This document shows, piece by piece, positions 7,880 to 18,500 of a DNA stretch of 46,596 nt. This DNA is from an uncultured Tenacibaculum sp. (GTDB taxonomy: Bacteria; Bacteroidota; Bacteroidia; Flavobacteriales; Flavobacteriaceae), in NCBI GenBank assembly GCA_947496185.1, contig CANMCD010000024.1:1-46596 (forward strand), given 5' to 3'. Made by a program: the position numbers and the translations under genes. The notes beneath the pieces are model-generated. The model was not told the DNA's origin. It made no database searches and was given only the letters and a program-made list of their open reading frames with translations. Each line of letters begins with the position of its first letter. The stretch's first letter is position 1.

Positions 7880-8449
7880 ACGTTCTTAAGTTTTGGAACT
7901 TATTTGAGTTAATATAATTTGTTTTAGGCTTTTGTTGTTTTTTGTGGTCTATAAAGCCTTTGATACCACATATTATTATTAGAGTGAATAGACACCAACC
8001 CCTTATATTTACTAACCTTTTGTCTTATCTCCCCAAAAATAATATCATAAAAACTATGGGTTTTAAGTTTTGAAGTGAACATACCAACATATGATGTAAA
8101 ACATACTTTTTTCAATACTATTAAAACATTTTTCTACAACAAAAGGCTAATTATAAATTAATAGAAAAAAGCTGATAGGTATAACTTTTTTCCTCAATTA
8201 CAATAAATCATAAAAACAAAACACAAAATACTATATATCAAACACTTATTTTTTTATTTTAATTAAAATATTATTGATATCACTCCCATTATTTTATGAC
8301 ATCTATAATTTTTTAAATATTTAACCCATCAAAAAAGCTTTATTTTAAAACAAAAAGCATTATTTTAATCCTAATTTTTTTCCTTTTCAAAAAATTATTC
8401 ATAAATAAAAAAACATTTCAAATACAAGTAAATTGATTATTTTTGGAGA
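7880..8449. other. AT-rich intergenic region upstream of sdpC
   Basis: This 570-base stretch separates the divergent sdpC and the HExxH mini-protein and should hold both promoters. CAAAAATA at 8034-8041 reads TATTTTTG on the minus strand, a -7 match without a -33 partner. A 63-codon frame (7924-8115, -) has no recognisable features and is probably chance. No immunity-protein-like membrane ORF is visible on either strand. Confidence 0.4.
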
Positions 8450-8773
8450 GTGATTTTCATAGTAAAACATATTATCCCCAAAGGTTTCGTTGGCTTAGCT
8501 ATTTTTCCTTTTATTTTCCTAAAACGAAAAGAACTTAAAAATGATATTTTCTTGATAAACCATGAAAAAATCCATTTAAAACAACAATTAGAAATGTTAG
8601 TCATTTTTTTTTACCTTTTCTATGGTATTGAATGGTGTGTTAAATTGATTAAATATCAAAAAACTTCTCTAGCCTACAAGAACTTAAGTTTTGAAAGGGA
8701 GGCTTACCTAAACGAGGGAAATATAAATTATCTTAACACTAGAAAAAACTGGGCTTTCCTAGCCTATCTATAA
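8450..8773 (+). CDS. small membrane protein with an HExxH motif, function unknown
   Basis: The 107-residue protein has two hydrophobic segments (about 12-25 and 50-66). Between them lies HEKIH (38-42), a perfect HExxH zinc-metallopeptidase motif followed by LKQQLE. FEREAY at 81-86 could supply a glutamate as third zinc ligand, as in gluzincins. This is much shorter than known membrane metallopeptidases (M48, M56), so it may be a minimal or inactive relative. I believe similar short proteins occur in other flavobacteria but cannot name a family. The start is GTG at 8450; the frame is closed by a stop at 8429 and contains no ATG before residue 49. It lies 70 bases ahead of the mutase gene on the same strand, possibly by chance. 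Confidence 0.6.
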   Translation: MIFIVKHIIPKGFVGLAIFPFIFLKRKELKNDIFLINHEKIHLKQQLEMLVIFFYLFYGIEWCVKLIKYQKTSLAYKNLSFEREAYLNEGNINYLNTRKNWAFLAYL

Positions 8774-8843
8774 TTTACAATTTATTCCATTTATTTTTTA
8801 GATTTATGTAAATTGCAGGACTATAAATCAAGTTAATTTACGA

Positions 8844-11800
8844 ATGAAACAAATAGCTCCTTACAAACCCAAATACAAGGTACGTATTGTAACTGCTGCC
8901 TCATTATTTGATGGTCACGATGCTGCCATAAATATCATGAGAAGAATTATCCAGTCAACAGGTGTTGAAGTTATTCATTTAGGGCATGATAGAAGTGTTG
9001 AAGAAGTAGTTAATTGTGCTATACAGGAGGATGCAAATGCCATTGCTATGACATCTTATCAAGGAGGTCATAACGAATATTTCAAATATATGTATGACCT
9101 CCTTAAAGAAAAGAATGCAAGTCATATTAAAATATTTGGTGGTGGTGGTGGTGTAATTCTTCCTGAAGAGATCCAAGAATTAATGGATTATGGAATTACA
9201 CGTATTTATTCTCCTGATGATGGACGTGAACTAGGGTTGCAAGGGATGATCAACGACCTTGTAGAACAATCTGACTTTGCCATTGGAAATCAGCTCAATG
9301 GTGAGGTAAACAACTTAGCTACCAAAGAAATTGGAAATATTGCACGTATCATCTCATCTGCAGAAAATTTTCCTGAAGTAGCGAAAGATACCCTACAAAC
9401 AATACATAAAAAAAATAAAAATTCAAAAACTCCTGTGCTAGGAATTACAGGAACAGGAGGGGCAGGAAAATCTAGTTTGGTTGATGAATTAGTAAGACGC
9501 TTTTTGATTGATTTTCCAGAAAAAACCATTGGATTAATTTCAGTTGATCCTTCTAAAAGAAAAACAGGAGGAGCTCTTTTAGGTGATCGAATTCGTATGA
9601 ATGCTATCAATAATGAACGTGTTTATATGCGATCATTGGCCACTAGACAGTCTAATTTGGCTTTATCTAAGTATGTAAATGAAGCTGTTGAAGTATTGAA
9701 GGCAGCAGAATTTGATTTAATTATTTTAGAAACTTCTGGTATTGGTCAATCCGATACAGAGATTATTGAACACTCGGATACTTCTCTTTACGTAATGACC
9801 CCTGAATTTGGAGCAGCAACGCAATTAGAAAAAATTGATATGCTTGATTTTGCTGATCTAGTAGCGATCAATAAATTTGATAAAAGAGGGGCACTTGATG
9901 CCTTGAGGGATGTAAAGAAACAATACATGCGTAATAACAACTTATGGGATATCCCTCAAGATGAATTACCAGTATTCGGAACTATTGCTTCACAATTTAA
10001 CGATCCTGGAATGAATTCTTTGTATAGAGCTATCATGGATAAGTTGGTTGAGAAAACTGGGGCGGATTTACAGTCTACTTTTGAAATAACCAAAGAGATG
10101 TCTGAAAAGATTTTTGTAATTCCTCCTTCTAGGATACGATATCTATCTGAAATTTCTGAAAATAATAGGGCCTATGACAAAAAAGTTATTGATCAAGAAA
10201 AAGTTGCACAAAAACTTTATGGTATCTATAAAACTATTGAAAGTGTTGCTGAGACCTCTATCATATTAAACAAATCAGGAGTTGATGAAGATGTTCTTAA
10301 TTTTTCCGTTGAGAATAAAGACTTTTTAAAACTCTTAATCGCTGAGTTTGATAGGGTAAAAATGAATCTTGATCCCTATAATTGGGAAATAATTTTACAA
10401 TGGGATACCAAGGTTAAAAAATATAAAGACCCAATTTATACCTTTAAAGTAAGGGATAAGGAAATAAAAATTGAAACGCATACTAAATCGTTATCGCATT
10501 CAGAAATACCTAAAGTGGCCTTGCCTAAATACAAAGCTTGGGGAGATTTACTTCGCTGGAACCTACAAGAAAATGTTCCCGGTGAATTCCCATATGCTTC
10601 TGGACTTTATCCTTTTAAACGAACTGGTGAAGATCCAACACGTATGTTTGCTGGTGAAGGTGGTCCTGAACGAACTAATAGACGTTTCCATTATGTGAGT
10701 TTAGGCATGCCTGCAAAACGTTTATCAACAGCGTTTGATTCGGTAACGCTATACGGAAACGATCCTGGACATCGTCCTGATATTTATGGTAAAATTGGAA
10801 ATGCTGGGGTATCTATTTGTTGCTTAGATGATGCTAAGAAACTATACTCTGGATTTGATTTAAGTCATGCAATGACTTCAGTTTCTATGACAATCAATGG
10901 CCCTGCACCTATGTTACTCGGATTCTTTATGAATGCGGCCATTGACCAGAACTGTGAAAAGTACATCAAAGAACATGGTTTAGAAGGAAAAGTTGAAGCT
11001 AAATTAAAAGAATTATACGATAATAAAGGATTAGAAAGACCACGTTATAATGGTGAATTACCCGAAGGAAATGACGGATTAGGGCTGTTACTTTTAGGGG
11101 TAACAGGTGATGAAATTTTACCAAACGATGTTTATACGGAAATTAAAACGGCTACTTTAGCACAGGTTAGAGGTACAGTACAAGCTGATATCTTAAAAGA
11201 AGATCAAGCACAAAACACCTGTATTTTTTCTACTGAGTTTGCTTTACGCTTGATGGGAGATGTTCAGGAATATTTTATACATAAAAACGTACGAAATTTT
11301 TATTCGGTTTCCATTTCTGGATACCATATAGCCGAGGCTGGTGCAAACCCAATTACGCAATTGGCACTTACCTTGGCGAACGGATTCACCTATGTTGAAT
11401 ACTACTTGTCAAGAGGAATGGATATTAATAAGTTTGGTCCAAACCTATCTTTCTTTTTCTCTAATGGTATTGATCCTGAATATGCTGTTATTGGACGAGT
11501 TGCTCGAAAAATATGGGCAAAAGCACTCAAATATAAGTACAATGCTAACCCAAGAGCTCAAATGCTCAAATATCATATTCAAACCTCTGGACGTTCACTT
11601 CATGCACAAGAAATTGATTTTAATGATATTCGTACAACATTACAGGCACTTTACGCAATTTATGACAACTGTAATTCACTTCACACAAATGCGTATGATG
11701 AAGCTATTACTACTCCTACAGAAGAAAGTGTACGTAGGGCTATGGCAATACAATTAATCATTAATAAGGAATTAGGCCTAGCCAAAAATGAAAATCCAAT

Positions 11801-12269
11801 TCAAGGATCTTTTATTATCGAAGAGCTAACGGACCTAGTAGAAGAGGCTGTTTTGACTGAGTTTGATAGAATCACTGAACGCGGTGGTGTATTAGGAGCT
11901 ATGGAAACCATGTACCAGCGCTCTAAAATTCAAGAAGAAAGTCTGTATTACGAAACCTTAAAACATACAGGAGAATTCCCTATTATTGGTGTGAATACCT
12001 TCTTGAGTTCAAAAGGGTCTCCTACGGTTACTCCTCAAGAGGTTATCAGGGCTACAGAAGAAGAAAAACAGTTTCAAATAAAAACCAAAGAAAATCTCAA
12101 CGATGCTCATAAAGAAAAAGCGCTTGAAGAACTGAAGTCAATACAAGCTTCGGCCGTCCAAAACGAAAATATCTTCGAACGTTTGATGGAAGCTAGTAAA
12201 GTTTGTTCTTTAGGGCAAATTACTTCCGCTTTATTTGAAGTTGGAGGACAATACAGAAGAAATATGTAA
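8844..12269 (+). CDS. icmF: fused adenosylcobalamin-dependent acyl-CoA mutase with G-protein chaperone (IcmF type)
   Basis: The 1,141-residue protein fuses three parts in the IcmF order. Residues 1-150 are a B12-binding domain with FDGHDAA, in which His25 is the lower cobalt ligand of base-off binding, and a GGGGG turn. About 190-430 is a MeaB-like GTPase chaperone with P-loop GTGGAGKSS, the switch segment ETSGIGQSD and base-recognition NKFDKRGA. The C-terminal half is a methylmalonyl-CoA-mutase-type TIM barrel ([26 protein letters not shown]). IcmF interconverts isobutyryl-CoA and n-butyryl-CoA, and some members act on pivalyl- or isovaleryl-CoA. Ordinary methylmalonyl-CoA mutases are not fused this way, which supports IcmF, but the substrate cannot be fixed by eye. 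The required cofactor is the product line of the cobQ-cbiB operon about 3.5 kb upstream. A strong terminator follows at 12277. Confidence 0.93.
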   Translation: MKQIAPYKPKYKVRIVTAASLFDGHDAAINIMRRIIQSTGVEVIHLGHDRSVEEVVNCAIQEDANAIAMTSYQGGHNEYFKYMYDLLKEKNASHIKIFGGGGGVILPEEIQELMDYGITRIYSPDDGRELGLQGMINDLVEQSDFAIGNQLNGEVNNLATKEIGNIARIISSAENFPEVAKDTLQTIHKKNKNSKTPVLGITGTGGAGKSSLVDELVRRFLIDFPEKTIGLISVDPSKRKTGGALLGDRIRMNAINNERVYMRSLATRQSNLALSKYVNEAVEVLKAAEFDLIILETSGIGQSDTEIIEHSDTSLYVMTPEFGAATQLEKIDMLDFADLVAINKFDKRGALDALRDVKKQYMRNNNLWDIPQDELPVFGTIASQFNDPGMNSLYRAIMDKLVEKTGADLQSTFEITKEMSEKIFVIPPSRIRYLSEISENNRAYDKKVIDQEKVAQKLYGIYKTIESVAETSIILNKSGVDEDVLNFSVENKDFLKLLIAEFDRVKMNLDPYNWEIILQWDTKVKKYKDPIYTFKVRDKEIKIETHTKSLSHSEIPKVALPKYKAWGDLLRWNLQENVPGEFPYASGLYPFKRTGEDPTRMFAGEGGPERTNRRFHYVSLGMPAKRLSTAFDSVTLYGNDPGHRPDIYGKIGNAGVSICCLDDAKKLYSGFDLSHAMTSVSMTINGPAPMLLGFFMNAAIDQNCEKYIKEHGLEGKVEAKLKELYDNKGLERPRYNGELPEGNDGLGLLLLGVTGDEILPNDVYTEIKTATLAQVRGTVQADILKEDQAQNTCIFSTEFALRLMGDVQEYFIHKNVRNFYSVSISGYHIAEAGANPITQLALTLANGFTYVEYYLSRGMDINKFGPNLSFFFSNGIDPEYAVIGRVARKIWAKALKYKYNANPRAQMLKYHIQTSGRSLHAQEIDFNDIRTTLQALYAIYDNCNSLHTNAYDEAITTPTEESVRRAMAIQLIINKELGLAKNENPIQGSFIIEELTDLVEEAVLTEFDRITERGGVLGAMETMYQRSKIQEESLYYETLKHTGEFPIIGVNTFLSSKGSPTVTPQEVIRATEEEKQFQIKTKENLNDAHKEKALEELKSIQASAVQNENIFERLMEASKVCSLGQITSALFEVGGQYRRNM

Positions 12270-12276
12270 TATTATT

Positions 12277-12316
12277 ATAAGCCCTAAAAAAGACATGTTT
12301 TTTAGGGCTTATAAAT
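12277..12316 (+). terminator. Rho-independent terminator after icmF
   Basis: A perfect 15-pair stem joins 12277-12291 with 12298-12312 around a six-base loop; the arms contain AAGCCCTAAAAAA and its complement. The stop of icmF is 7 bases upstream. Confidence 0.85.
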
Positions 12317-12365
12317 GCTTTTTAAAAAAATACATCTTTGTAGATAAAGCAAACTAAACTACGTA

Positions 12366-13346
12366 ATGCAACAAAAATATAATTTAGGGTTCTTCCCTAC
12401 TCCTTTACACAAACTAGAAAACTTATCTAAAAAATATAATGATTATACGCTCTATATTAAAAGAGATGACCAAACTGGATTGGCTACAGGTGGGAACAAA
12501 ACGAGAAAGTTAGAATATTTAATTCAAGAAGCTTTAAATCAAGGCTGTGATACTATTATAACAGCTGGTGCACAACAATCTAATCATTGCCGACAAACTG
12601 CTGCTGCTTGTGCTCATATAGGGCTAACCTGTCATTTATTATTAGGTGGAGAGGCTCCTTCCTCTTATGATGGAAATTTACTACTCTCTTCGATTCTTGG
12701 AGCTAACATTCATTTCACTGGAAATAATAGAAAAGGAGAAGATGTAAACAATTTGGTAAGCCAACTAGAAAAAGAAGGTAAAAAATGTTATGTAATTCCT
12801 TATGGAGGATCTAATATTATTGGTGCTTTGGGTTTTGTTAATGCTGTAAAAGAATTACAAAATCAATTAACAAATTATCAAACTTCAATTGATTATATCT
12901 TTTTTGCTTCAAGTTCAGGAGGGATGCAAGCTGGACTTACACTTGGTAAAGAATTGTATGATTTAAATACAACACTTATCCCTATAAGTATTGATAAAGA
13001 GGAAACAGGTGGTAAGACGTTAGAAAAACATGTTTTTACTATTATAAAAGAAGGAAGAAAAGTTTTAAACCTTGAACGAACATGGTTTGAAAAAGACATT
13101 TACTTGAATAGAGAATATGATAAAGATGGATACGGTGTCATTACCAAAAATGAACAACGAGCTATTAATGAACTTGCCCAAAAAGAAGGTATTTTATTGG
13201 ATCCTGTGTATACTGGACGTGCATTTTATGGTATGTTAGATTTTTTAGACAAAAAGAAACTCCCAAAAAACAGCAATATTCTTTTTTGGCATACGGGTGG
13301 AATACCCGCAATATTTAGCACCCCTAAGACTCCTTCTGTAAAATAG
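12366..13346 (+). CDS. PLP-dependent D-cysteine desulfhydrase / ACC deaminase family protein
   Basis: The 326-residue fold-type II PLP enzyme has the family N-terminus FFPTPLHKLENLSKKY and YIKRDDQTG. The PLP-lysine motif is TGGNKTRKLEYL (Lys about 44-47 region), followed by TAGAQQSNHCRQTAAAC. The phosphate-binding region SSSGGMQAGL and the C-terminal FWHTGG are also typical. Relatives either break D-cysteine to pyruvate, H2S and ammonia, or open 1-aminocyclopropane-1-carboxylate. Bacterial members of this length are more often D-cysteine desulfhydrases, but the residues that separate the two activities were not checked. It is transcribed alone after the icmF terminator. Its last 23 bases overlap the 3' end of recQ on the other strand. 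Confidence 0.85.
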   Translation: MQQKYNLGFFPTPLHKLENLSKKYNDYTLYIKRDDQTGLATGGNKTRKLEYLIQEALNQGCDTIITAGAQQSNHCRQTAAACAHIGLTCHLLLGGEAPSSYDGNLLLSSILGANIHFTGNNRKGEDVNNLVSQLEKEGKKCYVIPYGGSNIIGALGFVNAVKELQNQLTNYQTSIDYIFFASSSGGMQAGLTLGKELYDLNTTLIPISIDKEETGGKTLEKHVFTIIKEGRKVLNLERTWFEKDIYLNREYDKDGYGVITKNEQRAINELAQKEGILLDPVYTGRAFYGMLDFLDKKKLPKNSNILFWHTGGIPAIFSTPKTPSVK

Positions 13347-15432
13347 TCAAAGCTACACGAATTTGATCATACGGAACTTCTTCTTTTAAAAATTCAAAAT
13401 AAGGTTTCAATGCAACTTCTTCTTGTAATACTTTTTTTGCGTTTGCTACTTGTTTTAATACTTCTGGAGTTGTGTACGTTTTTAAATTTATATTTTTCCC
13501 CTCTAAATAAAGTTTTGATAAGTGCGAAAAAATGGTTGCTGATTTGAGATTTCTATAACTTGCTATCTCTTCTACCGTTAAACCTTCTTGGTATAATTTA
13601 TACGTTTCAAGTGTTGTGTCTTTCTTGTTTTTTCTTTTCTCATTGAGAAAATTTTTTATTTCATCCATAAACTCTCCTCCATACACCTCTAATTTTCTTT
13701 GACCAACACCACTTATCGCTAAAAATTCTCCATCGGTTTGAGGTCTTTCCTTTTCTATTTCTCTCAAAGTAGCATCACTAAACACTAAATACGCCGCAAT
13801 ATCTTCTTCTTTAGCAATACGATAACGCAACTTACGGAGTCGCTCAAACAGTGAATTATCCGTTTGTTTTTTAACCGTTGTTTTACGGGTAGCTATTTTC
13901 TCTTCTTTCTTAAACTCTTTAGGCGTAGTTAATTGTACTTTTTCTCCTTCGAAAAGTACTTTTTTTGAAAATGCTGTAGGCTGTAACGCATTATTCAAAT
14001 GAAAAGCTATTTGGCAAAACCCTTGATTAATCAACTGAATAATATAATGTTGCCAATCTTTCCATGAAATATCCTTTCCTGCTCCATACGTCTTTAAATT
14101 ATCATAATTTTTATCTAAAATATTGGAATTTCTTGCCCCTTTCAATACATCAATAACGGTTCCCATTGCTTCTTGACCTTTTAACCTATAGATAGCAGAC
14201 AACACTTTTTGTGCGATAACAGTTCCATCAAAAAACTGAGGTGGATTACTACATACATCACAATTACCACAATCTTTTTCAATTAGTTCTCCAAAATAAC
14301 TTAATAATATTTTTCTTCGACAAACGGTGGCTTCAGCAAATTGTTTCATTCTATCAAGTTTGGCTTCTTGAACCTCTTGATTTCCGGTATTTTCTATAAA
14401 CTTACGTAACTGAATAACATCTGCATAACTATGAAACAATAAAGCTTTGGCAGGAAGGCCATCCCTTCCAGAACGTCCTATTTCTTGATAATAGCCCTCT
14501 ATATTTTTAGGCATATTGTAATGTATTACCCAACGCACATTCGATTTGTCAATACCCATTCCAAAAGCAATGGTCGCACAAATGACCTCACACTCATCTT
14601 TAATAAATTCTTCTTGTGTTTTTGCCCGCTCTTCAAAAGATAACCCTGCATGATAGGGTTTGGCCTGAATATTATTTTGCAATAATTTATTTGATAATTG
14701 CTCTGTAGCTTTTCTACTTAGGCAATAAATTATCCCGGCTTGATTGGGGCGTTTCTCTATAAATTTTATGATTTGTTGCACACGTTGATTAGCAGGCCTA
14801 ACATCTAAAGAAATATTCTCTCTATTAAACGAGCTTATATATCGTGTAGCATATGGAATTGCTAATTGCTTTAGTATATCTTCTTGTGTGGCTTGATCAG
14901 CTGTTGCGGTTAAAGCTGTTATCGGAACTTCAGGTAATGACTTTTTTAAAAAGGCTAACTGTTTATAGGACGGTCTAAAATCATGCCCCCATGCAGAAAT
15001 ACAATGTGCCTCATCAATGGCAATACTACTTATGTACGCTTGATTAAGGATGTTTTCTAATAAAGGTAAACTTTCGGGAGCTACATACAAAAGTTTAATT
15101 TTTTTTGTGACAACATCATCAAAAACCTGCTGTTGTTCTTCAGGAGATTGACTACTGTTAAAAAAAGTAGCGGGTATTCCGTTTGCCTTTAAACTATCTA
15201 CCTGATCTTTCATAAGTGCGATCAAAGGCGATATAACTAAAGTAATCCCTTCAAAAAATAATGAGGGCAATTGATAACAAATGGATTTCCCTCCACCTGT
15301 AGGCATAATAACTAACGTGTCTTTTTTAGCCAGAATATTTTCGATAATCTGTTGTTGTTCTAGCCTAAAACTATCGTACCCAAAATTTGACTTTAATTTT
15401 TCTAATAATTCTTTTTCAACTACCTGTTCCAT
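13324..15432 (-). CDS. recQ: ATP-dependent DNA helicase RecQ
   Basis: The 702-residue superfamily 2 3'-5' DNA helicase acts in recombination and fork repair. Motif I is PTGGGKSICYQLP (Lys49) and motif II is DEAH (140-143) followed by CISAWGHDFRPSY, the RecQ aromatic loop. Motif VI is QEIGRSGRDG. The RecQ-specific zinc module follows (CRRKILLSYFGE to CGNCDVC), then a winged-helix region. An HRDC domain follows (about 525-600, with FLAISGVGQRKLEVYG). A C-terminal helix-turn-helix-like tail (TYKLYQEGLTVEEIASYRNLKSATI) is common in the longer Bacteroidetes RecQ. A TACTTTTG -7-like element sits just upstream of the ATG, which would make the mRNA almost leaderless. No -33 partner is seen. Confidence 0.97.
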   Translation of the reverse strand: MEQVVEKELLEKLKSNFGYDSFRLEQQQIIENILAKKDTLVIMPTGGGKSICYQLPSLFFEGITLVISPLIALMKDQVDSLKANGIPATFFNSSQSPEEQQQVFDDVVTKKIKLLYVAPESLPLLENILNQAYISSIAIDEAHCISAWGHDFRPSYKQLAFLKKSLPEVPITALTATADQATQEDILKQLAIPYATRYISSFNRENISLDVRPANQRVQQIIKFIEKRPNQAGIIYCLSRKATEQLSNKLLQNNIQAKPYHAGLSFEERAKTQEEFIKDECEVICATIAFGMGIDKSNVRWVIHYNMPKNIEGYYQEIGRSGRDGLPAKALLFHSYADVIQLRKFIENTGNQEVQEAKLDRMKQFAEATVCRRKILLSYFGELIEKDCGNCDVCSNPPQFFDGTVIAQKVLSAIYRLKGQEAMGTVIDVLKGARNSNILDKNYDNLKTYGAGKDISWKDWQHYIIQLINQGFCQIAFHLNNALQPTAFSKKVLFEGEKVQLTTPKEFKKEEKIATRKTTVKKQTDNSLFERLRKLRYRIAKEEDIAAYLVFSDATLREIEKERPQTDGEFLAISGVGQRKLEVYGGEFMDEIKNFLNEKRKNKKDTTLETYKLYQEGLTVEEIASYRNLKSATIFSHLSKLYLEGKNINLKTYTTPEVLKQVANAKKVLQEEVALKPYFEFLKEEVPYDQIRVALTILQKES

Positions 15433-15450
15433 ATATCAAAAGTACATATA

Positions 15451-15483
15451 AAAAAAACGAAGAAACCCTATCTTCGTTTTTAA
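15451..15483 (-). terminator. Rho-independent terminator after the S41 protease gene
   Basis: AAAAACGAAGA (15453-15463) pairs with TCTTCGTTTTT (15471-15481) around a seven-base loop. On the minus strand the stem is followed by U residues. It separates the protease gene from recQ, which is transcribed in the same direction. Confidence 0.8.
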
Positions 15484-15510
15484 TTATAATAAAGTTATTA
15501 AACCTTTTTC

Positions 15511-18500
15511 TTACTTAATATCTTGTAATAATACCTCAACAGCTTTTTTTAACTGTGCATCTTCACCGCTACTTTTCCAGCCTGGTAAATTTTCTACCAA
15601 ATAGTCTGGAGTAGCTGGAGCTTCATTTTCCATATTTTTTCCTGTTTTTTTCACAAACCAAGCTCGAAATGGCATTCTGATGTATCCTTTTTGTAGAGGT
15701 GTTCCTGAAGTAGATATTACTGCTCCAAATGTTGGTTGCCCTACTAATTTCCCAATACCTAAATTTTTATAGGCATGTGAAAATATCTCTGCATTCGAAT
15801 AACTATTTTCATTACACAAAGCTACAGATGGTTTGGTATTCACCGATAGTATAGCACGTTCATTAAACGGATAGTTACTTGCAAACTGCTTGTGGTTTTT
15901 TAGGCTTTTAGTCGCTCCTCTAGGTATGGTATAGGCGTGTTGTTTAACATTTAAAACAGCCATTAATCGGTCTGTCGTCCATCCTCCTCCATTATACCTT
16001 ACGTCAATGACAATTCCTTTTTTACCATATCCACTGGCCTTTAACTCTCGTTCAAATCGCTCAAAACTCTGCATATTCATTCCCTGAATATGTATATATC
16101 CCAACTGTCCTTTCGAATATTCATCGACTAGCTTTTTTCTAGAAGAGACCCATGCTTCGTACTTATTCTTTTTTAACGAGCTTTGCGTTCTAATTACTAT
16201 TTCTTTTGAATTATCTAACGTTACTAATACTTCCCTTCCTTTAGCATTTCTGAGTAGGCTATAAAAATTCGTTTCTTGTCCAATTTTATGGCCATTAACA
16301 GCTACAATAATATCACCAATATTCAATTTACTTTTTGATTTATCTGCTGCTGAGTTTGACAATATGTAATCTACACGTACACCTTCTTTAACATGGGATA
16401 CCTCAATACCTAATAACCCTATATTTTCGCTTTTTACGTTATTTTCTGGCCTCCATATATATCCCATATGACTAGCATTCAACTGTCCTAACATCACATT
16501 GAACATATCTGTAAAGTCTTGTTGGGTAGTGGCTGATAAGACCCATGGTTTATATTTTTTTACTATGGTATCCCAATTATAACCGTGAAATTCTGGGTCA
16601 TAAAAACGCGATGTTAAACTTCTTACCCCTTCTTCAAATATTTGTTTTCTTTGTTTTGAATGGTTAACAGTATAATTAGCTATATACGACAACGTAATTA
16701 TTGAGTCTGACTTTATGGATAATTTTTTCAATTTTCCTGACGCTCTAAAATATATATGTTTTTCCTCCAGTGTTCCTAACGATGCTATTTCTCCTAGATT
16801 ATTTATTTCTTTTAAATTACTTCCATCCCATTTTATTTTATATATGCCTCCTTTATTTGTGGCAGATTGCTGTGCGAAAAAGTAAATAAACTCATTATTA
16901 TCACTGAAAACTGCTTCATATTCATTCCCTGATAAAGAAGTTACTTGAACTAAACGTTCGTATATTCTTTCCTTATCAATTTTTACTGTAATGGCCTGCT
17001 TTTTCTTTTTTTCGTTTTCTTTATTTACTTGATTACTCTTACTTTCATAATATTGACCGTTTTCATGATCAAATTTTGTTTTCTCCCATTCTTCTTTTTC
17101 TAACCAAACCATCCAAACGTCATTATTCATTCCATTACGATTAGATATAAAGGCTATTTTTTTTCCATCTGAACTCCAAACTGGACTCGTATCACTTCTT
17201 GGATGCATACTAACATTCATCTTGATATTTTTATCCACTGCTGACTGAATAAAAACCTCACTATCAAAATCTAAATCTTGCTGTGAATACACAACGTATC
17301 TACTGTCTGGACTCCAATTTACTCCCTGAACACCTCCCCATGAATTTGAAAACATTTTCTTATTTTTTATTTCTCCTCCACTAAGATTCGCTATAAAAAA
17401 AGCTCCTTCAGAAGTCTCATAGGCTATTTTCTTTTTATTTGGAGATACAGCAATGTTTGTAATGTCAGCTTTTTCACTCAATTCTTTTTTAATGTCAATT
17501 TTAATACTTCGACAAAGATCAACCGATGTATGTTTTGAAGTTGCACTGTAGATTTCAAACTTACCTCCTCTATCAGAAATAAAGAAAAGAGTTGTATCAT
17601 TAATCCATTGAGGTTTTATGTCTTTGTATGTATGGTTTGAGATATTATTGGTGTATTTCTTTTTTTTATCGTTTTCCTTTACAAAAATCTCTCCACCAAC
17701 TTCTAACGCTATTTGTTTTCTATTAGGAGAAATTTCATAATGATTAATTCCGTTCGTTACATTTTTTATTTCAGATTCATTAAAATGATTATCTGATTTA
17801 ATATTCAAAGATATCTTTGTTGTTGTTCCTTTTTCTAATTTATAAAGATCAATTCCTGACATATACAGAATAACTCCTTTGTTACTAACGGAAAAAGAAC
17901 GAATACCGTCTATTTTTTGATAGGTTAATTGGACTGGTTCACCAACTTTTTGTCCTTCTTCAGAAATAACTTGTTTATATATATTGTAGCGCCCACTTTT
18001 CGCACTGATATAATATAAATTACCACTTTCATCCCAAACAGGAGAATGATCATTTTTCTTACTCGTGGTTATTCTATGATATTGATTGTTACCCTTATTG
18101 TATATCCAAATATCCTTTTGTGCTGCTCCTTGATAATCTTCTCTTGAAATCCTACACTCCCCTTTAACATATGCTATCAATTTAGCATTAGGAGATGTAG
18201 CTGCCATACTACCATATGCTGTCAACAACCTTTTAGGAGTGCCTCCTTTTTTATTTACCTCATACATTTGTTTTTCCCTTTCTGGCCCATTATACGTTCT
18301 ATTAGTTGAAAAAATAATATTGCTATTATTCCAGCAAGAGGGTATGTTTTTAGTAGGGTAATAGGTTAGCTGTTTTAAATTTCCTCCAGATAAAGAGATT
18401 GTAAATACATTTTCATTGCCTTTTCTATTAGATGAAAATGCTATTTCTTTTCCGTTGGGACTCCAAACTGGGTTACTTTCATAGGCTTGATGAATTGTTA

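Noticed and set aside
7924-8115. 63-codon minus-strand frame just upstream of sdpC, considered as an immunity or second peptide gene
   Set aside because: No signal peptide or membrane segment, no recognisable motif, and composition typical of chance frames.
10471-11757. Plus-strand frames of 75 and 138 codons within icmF
   Set aside because: They lie in alternative frames of a well-conserved gene and show no independent features.
15437-15444. TACTTTTG as a firm recQ promoter
   Set aside because: It lacks a TTTG/TTG partner at the right distance, and such 8-mers occur by chance in AT-rich DNA; noted only in the gene entry.
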